From assembly GCA_900549665.1 (NCBI GenBank), contig URPH01000021.1, positions 1 through 54,098 of the forward strand: a DNA stretch of 54,098 nucleotides. The letters are read 5' to 3'. Positions 33,773 to 41,148 of the stretch are shown here, one piece after another. Position numbers and translations under genes: made by a program. Source of the stretch: an uncultured Lachnospiraceae bacterium. GTDB lineage: Bacteria > Bacillota > Clostridia > Lachnospirales > Lachnospiraceae. The notes under the pieces were generated by a model, which was given only the letters and a program-made list of their open reading frames with translations, was not told where the DNA came from and searched no databases. How positions within the stretch are numbered: the first letter of the stretch is position 1; each line of letters opens with the position of its first letter.

Positions 33773-35011
33773 ATGAGTAGCGAAATCAGAGACATTAATC
33801 TGGCTTCCAGTGGGGAACAGAAAATAGAATGGGTAAAAAGAAACTGTGATCTGCTCCGTACCCTAGAGGCAGAATTTGAAAAGACAAAACCGTTTACCGG
33901 AAAGAAAATTGCTTTATCCGTACACCTGGAAGCAAAAACCGCATATCTTTGCAAGGTATTGAAAGCAGGCGGAGCTGAAATGTATGTGACAGGCTCCAAT
34001 CCGTTGTCCACACAGGATGATGTGGCAGCAGCTTTGGTGGCAGCAGGTCTTGAAGTTCATGCGTGGTATGATGCAACAGATGAAGAATACAATCACCATA
34101 TCAGAGAAGTTTTAAAGATTGGTCCCAACATCATCATTGATGACGGCGGAGATCTTGTTAATATGATGCATACGGAGTTTACCGATCTGATTCCCGAAGT
34201 GATCGGCGGCTGCGAAGAGACAACAACCGGTATTATCCGGTTAGAGGCCATGAACAAAGCCGGAAAGCTCAAGTTCCCGATGGTTCGTGTCAACAATGCG
34301 CAGTGCAAGCATTTCTTTGATAACCGCTATGGTACAGGCCAGTCTGTATGGGATGGCATCAACCGTACCACCAATCTGATCGTTGCCGGCAAAATTGTCG
34401 TTGTAGCCGGATACGGCTGGTGTGGTAAAGGAACAGCCATGCGTGCCAAAGGACTTGGCGCCAGAGTCATTGTCACAGAAATTGATCCGGTTAAGGCAAT
34501 CGAAGCCGTTATGGATGGATTTGATGTTATGCCAATGAAGGAAGCAGCTAAATACGGTGATTTCTTTGTAACCGTAACCGGCTGTGACAAGGTCATTGAT
34601 GAAGAAGATTTCATGGAAATGAAAGATGGCGCAATCCTTTGCAATGCCGGACATTTTGACTGTGAGATCGATATGGCAAGACTTCGTGAAATTGCCGTTT
34701 CATCCAAAGAAATGAGAAAAAATATTATGGGATACACCTTATCCAATGGACATACCCTTTGCGTACTGGGCGAAGGACGTCTGGTCAATCTGGCCTGCGG
34801 CGACGGACATCCCGCTGAGATCATGGATATGAGCTTTGCTATTCAGGCACTTTCAGCAAAATACCTTGTAGAAAAAGGTGCCGGTCTGACCGAAAAGCTC
34901 ATCGATGTTCCGGAAGAGGTTGACCGCGATGTAGCTGTCCGCAAGCTGAACTTCTTAGGTAAACAGATTGATGTTCTGACACCGGAGCAGGAGAAATATC
35001 TGTACGGCTAA
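33773..35011 (+). CDS. ahcY: Adenosylhomocysteinase (S-adenosylhomocysteine hydrolase)
   Basis: I start at the ATG at 33773, preceded by CCGGAGG, giving 412 residues. The enzyme splits S-adenosylhomocysteine to adenosine and homocysteine, relieving inhibition of methyltransferases. The NAD-binding motif VVAGYGWCGKGTAMRAKGLG, the GCEETTTGIIRLEAM region and NAGHFDCEID are family signatures. At about 410 residues it is the short form lacking the roughly 40-residue insertion found in many bacterial and eukaryotic enzymes. It is a single gene with its own promoter and a strong terminator. Confidence 0.95.
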   Translation: MSSEIRDINLASSGEQKIEWVKRNCDLLRTLEAEFEKTKPFTGKKIALSVHLEAKTAYLCKVLKAGGAEMYVTGSNPLSTQDDVAAALVAAGLEVHAWYDATDEEYNHHIREVLKIGPNIIIDDGGDLVNMMHTEFTDLIPEVIGGCEETTTGIIRLEAMNKAGKLKFPMVRVNNAQCKHFFDNRYGTGQSVWDGINRTTNLIVAGKIVVVAGYGWCGKGTAMRAKGLGARVIVTEIDPVKAIEAVMDGFDVMPMKEAAKYGDFFVTVTGCDKVIDEEDFMEMKDGAILCNAGHFDCEIDMARLREIAVSSKEMRKNIMGYTLSNGHTLCVLGEGRLVNLACGDGHPAEIMDMSFAIQALSAKYLVEKGAGLTEKLIDVPEEVDRDVAVRKLNFLGKQIDVLTPEQEKYLYG

Positions 35012-35174
35012 TGGAGTGTTGGCAAAGATATTAGATATGAGATATTGGATTGATTTTAGGATCAATGCTTGTTTTAGGTGATGGAAATTTAGTCACTTGG
35101 TTTATAAGTGAAAGTTAGTAGATAAAAGATATAGATATTGGTAATTTGAATTAAGAAGAGATAAAAAAATTAAG

Positions 35175-35214
35175 AAAAGATGAATCTTGGGATGACCTGG
35201 GATTCATCTTTTTT
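35175..35214 (+). terminator. Terminator after ahcY
   Basis: AAAAGATGAATC and GATTCATCTTTT form a 12-bp perfect stem with a T tract. It lies 160 bases after the stop, so the ahcY 3' untranslated region is long. Confidence 0.85.
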
Positions 35215-35258
35215 ATTGAGAAAATAGGTATATATAGATATATAGTAAGATTGAATAT

Positions 35259-35579
35259 TTATAGAATTTCAATTATCTTTAAAATTTTCTGTTTCTTTTC
35301 ATTATCACAGTTTTTAAGTGCTCTTAATATTTCATTGTCCAATGCGAGCGAAGAATTTTCATATTGGTCAGATAAAAGATAGTCTATGGAAGTATTGAGA
35401 GAATTTGCAATGGCGAGAAGTACGTTTAAACTGACCTTTGTATGATTATTCTCAATGTTTGAAATATGTGAAGTATTACAACTCACCAGTTCAGCCAGAT
35501 TATCCTGTGTCAAACCCTTGCTAATGCGTATTTCCTTTATTTTTAAACCGAGCATCTTATAATTTATTTCCTGTTGCAA
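35259..35579 (-). CDS. XRE-family helix-turn-helix regulator
   Basis: This 106-residue protein has an N-terminal Cro/CI-type helix-turn-helix: GLKIKEIRISKGLTQDNLAE, then LVSCNTSHISNIENNHTKVS and LNVLLAIANSLNTSIDYLL. The acidic/lysine tail (LRALKNCDNEKKQKILKIIE) probably dimerises. I choose the TTG at 35579, which has AAGGTGG eight bases upstream; the later ATG lacks good spacing. It diverges from a lipoprotein gene, and two near-identical inverted operators lie between them. Autorepression and control of the lipoprotein are inferred. Confidence 0.85.
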   Translation of the reverse strand: MQQEINYKMLGLKIKEIRISKGLTQDNLAELVSCNTSHISNIENNHTKVSLNVLLAIANSLNTSIDYLLSDQYENSSLALDNEILRALKNCDNEKKQKILKIIEIL

Positions 35580-35592
35580 TTAGAATACCACC

Positions 35593-35684
35593 TTGTCTAT
35601 ATAGGTATTTATATATCCTGATTGTAATATTGCAAGTTATATGATAGAATGATCTAAATAAGTTAATTATACTTATATAGACAA
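35593..35684. promoter_or_regulatory. Paired inverted operator sites between the XRE and lipoprotein genes
   Basis: TTGTCTATATAGGTAT (35593-35608) recurs inverted at 35669-35684 with 15 of 16 bases the same. The sites are 60 bases apart, one near each gene start. This is the expected layout for one regulator controlling both divergent promoters. Confidence 0.65.
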
Positions 35685-35736
35685 TATTATATATTGAAAA
35701 GCTAAAAAAAATTTAATCAAGGAGGAATCATATTTT

Positions 35737-36360
35737 ATGGGAAAATATGTAAAACAGTCACTTATCTTATTTGCAATTACGTCATTTATGCTTTTTGGAT
35801 GTGGCGGTACGCAGGCGGAGGATGCACAGAATAGTGAACCGCAGGAACCGGAGGTCGTAAATGATGTGGAGGAAACGGTAAAAGAAACACCTACAGCGAA
35901 GGAGATGGGAGAGACAGAGGAAGAAACGACAGAAGAAAAAACAACAGAAGAAGAAACAACAACTAATATGACGGAAGCTCAGGTAACAACAACGGCAATG
36001 GAAGCAGGAGGGCTTTTAGCTTATATGGAAAGTCTGGATCCACAGTATCCTTCAATTATTATATATAATGAGAGTGATGGTGGAACAATTGTAAATATTC
36101 AGGAAGGTCAACATTATAGTCTCAAAAAAGGAGACAAAATTATTGTAAATGAATGCTGGGACGTTATTTCATCAAGTGCATTTGATACTAATATTGTATC
36201 AAACGAATTTGACAGAATAAGTAATAATGCTGTGATATTATATCCGGATTATACGAAATTTGATAAAAATCAGAAATTCTTTTATTCTTTTCGATTGAAA
36301 AGCAATACGGATGAAGAACCACATACAATTACCTGCTACCTTGATGCACCTACTGAATAA
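35737..36360 (+). CDS. Acidic lipoprotein, function unknown
   Basis: The 207-residue protein has a lipoprotein signal peptide: basic start MGKYVKQS, hydrophobic core, then lipobox LFGC with the lipid-accepting Cys near residue 22. Residues about 28-85 are a disordered stalk rich in Glu and Thr with repeats ETEEETTEEKTTEEETTT. The C-terminal domain (about 90-207, SIIIYNESDGGTIVNIQEGQ, then a beta-rich part) is folded but unrecognised. Strong AAGGAGG precedes the ATG. It is divergently paired with the XRE regulator and ends at a hairpin terminator. It is A/T-rich compared with neighbouring genes. Confidence 0.7.
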   Translation: MGKYVKQSLILFAITSFMLFGCGGTQAEDAQNSEPQEPEVVNDVEETVKETPTAKEMGETEEETTEEKTTEEETTTNMTEAQVTTTAMEAGGLLAYMESLDPQYPSIIIYNESDGGTIVNIQEGQHYSLKKGDKIIVNECWDVISSSAFDTNIVSNEFDRISNNAVILYPDYTKFDKNQKFFYSFRLKSNTDEEPHTITCYLDAPTE

Positions 36361-36382
36361 CAATATGGTGAACAAGTTCCCC

Positions 36383-36396
36383 ATATCATATGATAT
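36383..36396. repeat. 14-bp perfect palindrome after the lipoprotein gene
   Basis: ATATCATATGATAT is perfectly self-complementary, 23 bases after the lipoprotein stop. Role unknown; it may be chance in A/T-rich DNA. Confidence 0.3.
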
Positions 36397-36498
36397 AAGT
36401 ATGGTTCAGATGTGGTAGAAAAAATATATGGAAAATCATGAAGAAATGAGTGTGTGAAGAAAATTATGTAAATATTTAGATCTTCTATAATAATAAAT

Positions 36499-36537
36499 GG
36501 CGGAAGACTTATGTATAAGCTTTCCGCCTTGTTTTCT
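36499..36537 (+). terminator. Terminator-like hairpin after the lipoprotein gene
   Basis: GGCGGAA and TTCCGCC pair, with a further CTTAT/ATAAG stem inside across a 2-base mismatch, followed by TTGTTTTCT. The rest of the 309-base gap (36361-36669) holds nothing else I can support. Confidence 0.65.
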
Positions 36538-36669
36538 AATCTTGAGTCTATAAATACAAATATGTTGTAAGGCTATATTTTTCAAAGGTGGTACAATTGA
36601 TATTATGGAATATAGATAATAGGAATATTTTTATCCCCCAATATCTAGTTAAAGATAAATTAATATCAT

Positions 36670-37500
36670 TTATTGCATGAATTTTTCTTCAAAATCCTCT
36701 ACTGACATATCAAGTTCTTTTGCAGCTCTTTCTATAGTCAAAGAACCGTCTTTGACCAATTTTGCAAGTAAACGATTTTTTTCTTCTTCCACTTCTTCGT
36801 CGATATATTCTCCCCATGTCATATACTGATTCCTCCCATATGCTGATTCTTTTATCTTTGTCACATATTTGTGAAGTTCCTGTGTCAGTGGTGTGGTGGC
36901 GTTTTCCTGTGTGCTGTTCTGGATATACTTGAGAAGGGCGCAGAGTTCGGCATTATTTGGATTTATTGCTTCTGTTTCATCAGATTTTGTGATGAAATAA
37001 TAAAAATCCAGTCCGTCCGGATATGGAATGGAAGTATCCTCTTCGCACATATTGTGAAAATGATACTGCATTTGACCTCTGTCAAAGGGGTCATAATCCA
37101 AAATATTGATCACACATAAATCTGGAAGTCTGTCAAAGTCATTTTCACCGGATTTTAAATTGTTGGAATCAATTTTAGCCTGACTGAAACGGTTCCGCTT
37201 GATCAGATTATCCCTGTTTTGATGATGCGGTTCAAAATCATAGATTTTGTCCGGAAAATCTGTCTCGTCAGGTGCATGATCAAATGCCTGCATTTCCACA
37301 TCCATGCGGATGCCGCGATGGACGTTGGAATTGCCCAAAACAATCTTTTCGGCATGGACACGTACATAGCGAACCTTTTGATGCAGAAGTCCTTCTGCCA
37401 GCAGACGACCGTAAACCGGTCCTGCCTCCGGATCGGATGCCATAGCCATCACCAGATAGTTATCAATCAAATCCAAATCTTCAAATCTCTTTTTACTCAT
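36670..37500 (-). CDS. Rpn/PD-(D/E)XK nuclease family transposase-like protein
   Basis: I start at the ATG at 37500 (GAAGGAG upstream), giving 276 residues. RFEDLDLIDNYLVMAMASDP is the usual beginning of the Rpn/YhgA-like family, and RGIRMDVEMQAFD carries the nuclease core (Asp and ExQ in place of ExK). The region DLCVINILDYDPFDRGQMQY, a helical tail and ERAAKELDMSVEDFEEKFMQ follow. Related Rpn proteins promote recombination or act in defence; many Clostridia carry dozens of copies. Length and motifs look intact. It is alone, with no transposon ends detected. Confidence 0.75.
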   Translation of the reverse strand: MSKKRFEDLDLIDNYLVMAMASDPEAGPVYGRLLAEGLLHQKVRYVRVHAEKIVLGNSNVHRGIRMDVEMQAFDHAPDETDFPDKIYDFEPHHQNRDNLIKRNRFSQAKIDSNNLKSGENDFDRLPDLCVINILDYDPFDRGQMQYHFHNMCEEDTSIPYPDGLDFYYFITKSDETEAINPNNAELCALLKYIQNSTQENATTPLTQELHKYVTKIKESAYGRNQYMTWGEYIDEEVEEEKNRLLAKLVKDGSLTIERAAKELDMSVEDFEEKFMQ

Positions 37501-37556
37501 AATACTCCTTCCTGTCGGCCGGGCCATGAGTAAAAGAGTATATGAAATAATAAGCC

Positions 37557-37598
37557 CGCCAACATATATTGTAGATTTCCCGGTGAAAAATGTTGGCG
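37557..37598. repeat. Hairpin upstream of the Rpn-family gene
   Basis: CGCCAACAT (37557-37565) and ATGTTGGCG (37590-37598) are perfect 9-bp inverted repeats with a 24-base loop, within the 289-base gap 37501-37789. It could be an element end or a regulatory structure. Confidence 0.45.
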
Positions 37599-37739
37599 AA
37601 TGCCAAGATATTGCTGAAGATATGATATACAGCAGATGTTTTCACTTAAGATAGTTGAAGTATATATGAAATAATACTCAAAGTCAATATATAAAACAAA
37701 AAAAATATAAACGAATTATCGATAACAGTAAACATAACA

Positions 37740-37781
37740 ATCCCCCTGTAAGCAATTCTCATCAATCTTTTACAGGGGGAT
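37740..37781 (-). terminator. Terminator after the DUF1846 gene
   Basis: ATCCCCCTGTAA and TTACAGGGGGAT form a perfect 12-bp stem with an 18-base loop just past the stop codon. The T tract on the minus strand is weak (TTGTTATG). Confidence 0.7.
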
Positions 37782-37789
37782 CTATTGTC

Positions 37790-39280
37790 TTATGATTTAT
37801 GATAGAGTCTTTCTTCTTCCTCGTACTTGGGCTCACAGGTAAGCTGGATGCCCAGACGCTTGAACATTTTGTCATCTACCGAAGAAAGGATGACGGTGGA
37901 ATGTGCGTCACAGCCGTTTAATTTGGGAAGCTGTTCCAGGGCTCTTGCAGCGAGCTCATTGTCGGCTGCGGAGGTGGATAATGCAATCAGGATCTCATCT
38001 GTATGGAGACGCGGATTGTGACTTCCGAGATAATCGGTTTTTAATTTTTGAATAGGTGCAATGGAAGTCGCAGATACTAAATCAAGCTCATGATCAATGC
38101 CGGCCAGTTCTTTTAACGCATTGAGCAGAGCGGAAGCAGATGCTCCAAGCAAATCACCTGTTTTGCCGGTAACAACGGTTCCGTCGGGAAGCTCGATTGC
38201 AACAGCCGGGTGACCGTCTGTCCGGACGGATCTTTCGGAAGCTTTGGTCACAACCTGACGGTAGGATGTTGAAATTCCTGCCTGATTCATCAAAAGCTCC
38301 AGTTTGTACAGGTCATCTTTGGCAAAGCCGTTGATACGCTGTTCGCACAGGCATTTGTAATATCTGCGGATGATCTCGCGTTTGGAAGCATTGCAGCAGG
38401 CATCGTCATCAACGATACAGTTGCCTGCCATATTGACGCCCATATCGGTAGGCGATTTGTAAATACTTTTTCCGGAGATCATTTCCAGCATGGATTCCAC
38501 GACCGGGAAAATCTCGATGTCACGATTGTAGTTGACGGTTGTCTTTCCGTATGCTTCCAGATGGAAGGGATCGATCATATTGACATCATTGAGATCTGCG
38601 GTTGCAGCTTCGTAAGCCAGATTAACCGGATGCTTTAACGGGATATTCCAGATCGGGAAGGTCTCAAACTTGGCATAGCCGGCTTTGATCCCATGCTTAT
38701 ACTCATGGTAAAGCTGGGAAAGGCAGACTGCCATTTTTCCGCTGCCGGGACCTGGTGCTGTGATAACGACCAGAGGACGTTTGGTCTCGATATAGTCATT
38801 CCTGCCATATCCCTCATCGCTGACAATTTTTGCCACGTCATGGGGATAGCCCGGTATTTTATAGTGACGATAGGATTTGATCCCAAGGTCGTACAGCCTT
38901 TTTTCAAAAAGCTCTGCCTGAGGCTGTGCAGCATATTTGGTCAGACAGACGCTTCCGACATAAAGTCCGCGGTTTTGGAAAGCATCGATCAGCCTTAATA
39001 CATCCAGATCATATGTGATGCCGTAGTCACCGCGTATTTTGTTGCTTTCAATATCTTCGGCACTGATGACGATCACAACCTCAGCCTGATCCTTTAATTG
39101 CAATAACATCTGCAGCTTGGAATCGGGTTCGAAGCCGGGTAATACGCGGGATGCATGGTAATCATCAAATAATTTGCCGCCAAATTCCAGATAAAGCTTG
39201 TTGTCAAATTGCCTGATACGCTCTCTGATGTGTTCGGACTGCATAGAGAGGTATTTGTTGTTATCAAATCCTTTTTTCAT
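37790..39280 (-). CDS. DUF1846 family protein
   Basis: The 496-residue soluble protein begins KKGFDNNKYLSMQSEHIRER, then FDNKLYLEFGGKLFDDYHAS, which is characteristic of DUF1846. A P-loop-like glycine stretch, VVITAPGPGSGKMAVCLSQL, lies near residue 172, so nucleotide binding is possible. Structures of the family are known but no agreed function is known to me. The gene follows pyrG by 14 bases on the same strand, so cotranscription with CTP synthase is likely. Confidence 0.85.
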   Translation of the reverse strand: MKKGFDNNKYLSMQSEHIRERIRQFDNKLYLEFGGKLFDDYHASRVLPGFEPDSKLQMLLQLKDQAEVVIVISAEDIESNKIRGDYGITYDLDVLRLIDAFQNRGLYVGSVCLTKYAAQPQAELFEKRLYDLGIKSYRHYKIPGYPHDVAKIVSDEGYGRNDYIETKRPLVVITAPGPGSGKMAVCLSQLYHEYKHGIKAGYAKFETFPIWNIPLKHPVNLAYEAATADLNDVNMIDPFHLEAYGKTTVNYNRDIEIFPVVESMLEMISGKSIYKSPTDMGVNMAGNCIVDDDACCNASKREIIRRYYKCLCEQRINGFAKDDLYKLELLMNQAGISTSYRQVVTKASERSVRTDGHPAVAIELPDGTVVTGKTGDLLGASASALLNALKELAGIDHELDLVSATSIAPIQKLKTDYLGSHNPRLHTDEILIALSTSAADNELAARALEQLPKLNGCDAHSTVILSSVDDKMFKRLGIQLTCEPKYEEEERLYHKS

Positions 39281-39294
39281 GGTGAATATATTCC

Positions 39295-40902
39295 TTATTG
39301 TTGACTGTGTTTGAGTGCCGCTTCGACAAATCCTTTAAATAAAGGATGTGGTCTGTTCGGCCTTGATTTAAATTCAGGGTGAGCCTGTGTTGCGATAAAG
39401 AACGGATGTGAAGGTATCTCACACATTTCGACAATTCTTCCGTCCGGGGAAATACCGGAAAGACGGAGACCGCCGGCAACTAAAGCATCACGGAACTCAT
39501 TGTTGACTTCGTAACGATGACGATGTCTTTCATGTATGGTTTCTGTGCCATATAGCCGGTATGCCAGAGAATCCTTATCTAAAATACATGGATAGGATCC
39601 CAGTCTCAAGGTACCGCCGATATCGACAATACCATTTTGGTCGGGCATGAGCGCAATAACCGGATGTGTGGTATCAGGATCAAATTCCACGGTATGTGCA
39701 TCGGAATAGCCAATCACATCGCGTGCATATTCAACGATGGCAAGCTGCATGCCAAGGCATAATCCAAGGAACGGAAGCTGATGCTCGCGGGCATACCGGA
39801 TGGCCGTGATCTTACCTTCGATTCCGCGGGAGCCAAAGCCGCCGGGAACCAGAATGCCATCAACGTCGCCGAGGATGTCTGCAACGGTTTCACCGGTAAC
39901 AGTTTCCGAATCTACCCATTTGATGTGAACGGTTGTGCGGGCATAGATGCCGCCATGCTTTAATGCTTCCACAACGCTTAAATAGGCATCGTGAAGCTGG
40001 ATGTATTTGCCAACCAGGGCAATCGTAACCTCGTGCTCCGGATTGTGTAAAAGGTCTACCATCTGGATCCAGTCTGCTAAATCCGGTTTGCGGTTTTCCA
40101 AATGCAGGGCTTCACAGACAACATCCGCAAGCTTTTCTTTTTCCATTGCGAGAGGTGCTTCATATAAATAAGGAACGTCCAGATTTTGTAATACACAATT
40201 GGTAGGAACATTACAAAACAGGGCAATTTTATCCTTGATCTGCTGATCAAGGGGATGTTCGCTGCGGCATACGATGATATCGGGCCAAATTCCCATACCC
40301 TGCAGCTCCTTGACGGAAGCCTGTGTCGGCTTTGTCTTCATTTCTTCGGAAGCCTTGAGATAAGGAATCAGCGTAACATGAATGAGGATCGCATTTTCAT
40401 GCCCGACCTCATGCTGGAACTGCCGGATGGATTCCAAAAATGGCTGGCTTTCGATATCGCCAACCGTACCGCCGACCTCGATGATCGCAATATGCATTTC
40501 ATCATCCCGGTCATTGTGGTAAAAACGACTTTTGATCTCATTGGTAATATGAGGGATAACCTGAACAGTACCTCCGCCATAGTCGCCATGGCGTTCCTTC
40601 TGCAATACAGACCAGTATACCTTACCGGTTGTGACATTGGAATTTTTGTCGAGATTTTCATCAATAAATCTTTCGTAGTGACCTAAATCCAGATCAGTCT
40701 CAATTCCGTCATCGGTAACATACACTTCGCCGTGCTGAATGGGATTCATGGTACCGGGGTCAATATTGATGTAAGGATCAAACTTCTGCATTGTCACAGT
40801 GTAACCACGTGCTTTCAAGAGTCTGCCCAAAGATGCTGCGGTAATGCCTTTTCCAAGACCGGAGACGACACCACCAGTTACGAATACGTACTTAACTGCC
40901 AT
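39295..40902 (-). CDS. pyrG: CTP synthase
   Basis: The 535-residue enzyme makes CTP from UTP, ATP and glutamine. The N-terminal amidoligase domain begins KYVFVTGGVVSGLGKGITAA; KFDPYINIDPGTMNP and the IIEVGGTVGDIESQPFLE segment bind nucleotides. The C-terminal class I glutaminase has the nucleophile in FLGLCLGMQLAIVEY and a closing ATQAHPEFKSRP. GGAGGA precedes the ATG. The leader shows a possible -10 box TATAAT (40934-40929) but not the GGGC-type start region or a clear attenuator known from Bacillus pyrG. Confidence 0.97.
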   Translation of the reverse strand: MAVKYVFVTGGVVSGLGKGITAASLGRLLKARGYTVTMQKFDPYINIDPGTMNPIQHGEVYVTDDGIETDLDLGHYERFIDENLDKNSNVTTGKVYWSVLQKERHGDYGGGTVQVIPHITNEIKSRFYHNDRDDEMHIAIIEVGGTVGDIESQPFLESIRQFQHEVGHENAILIHVTLIPYLKASEEMKTKPTQASVKELQGMGIWPDIIVCRSEHPLDQQIKDKIALFCNVPTNCVLQNLDVPYLYEAPLAMEKEKLADVVCEALHLENRKPDLADWIQMVDLLHNPEHEVTIALVGKYIQLHDAYLSVVEALKHGGIYARTTVHIKWVDSETVTGETVADILGDVDGILVPGGFGSRGIEGKITAIRYAREHQLPFLGLCLGMQLAIVEYARDVIGYSDAHTVEFDPDTTHPVIALMPDQNGIVDIGGTLRLGSYPCILDKDSLAYRLYGTETIHERHRHRYEVNNEFRDALVAGGLRLSGISPDGRIVEMCEIPSHPFFIATQAHPEFKSRPNRPHPLFKGFVEAALKHSQQ

Positions 40903-40990
40903 AAACTAGTCCTCCTAACATACACAGTATTATACAATGAGTCAAATTCAAAATCCATAAATCCATTTAATTTTTTTTGAAAAAATTTGA

Positions 40991-41024
40991 GAATTGTGGG
41001 AGCTGCTTTGCAGCGGAGCAATTC
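40991..41024. other. Hairpin in the pyrG-ftsH divergent region
   Basis: GAATTG/CAATTC encloses an internal loop and a GCTGC/GCAGC stem with loop TTT. It lies 125 bases before ftsH and 89 before pyrG, without a T tract. It could be a regulator site or a leader structure. Confidence 0.45.
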
Positions 41025-41148
41025 GTGGACATCATATTTTGAGTTTATAGAAAATTCAGAAAGTGAGCACAGAAATTTCAAAATCTATCTATTGATTTAT
41101 AATTAGCCAAAATTTATAATAAGAACAGACTTTTTAAGGAGATTTTCA

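Noticed and set aside
36670..37600. Complete transposon around the Rpn-family gene
   Set aside because: Only a single hairpin upstream is seen; no matching terminal inverted repeats or target duplication flank the gene.
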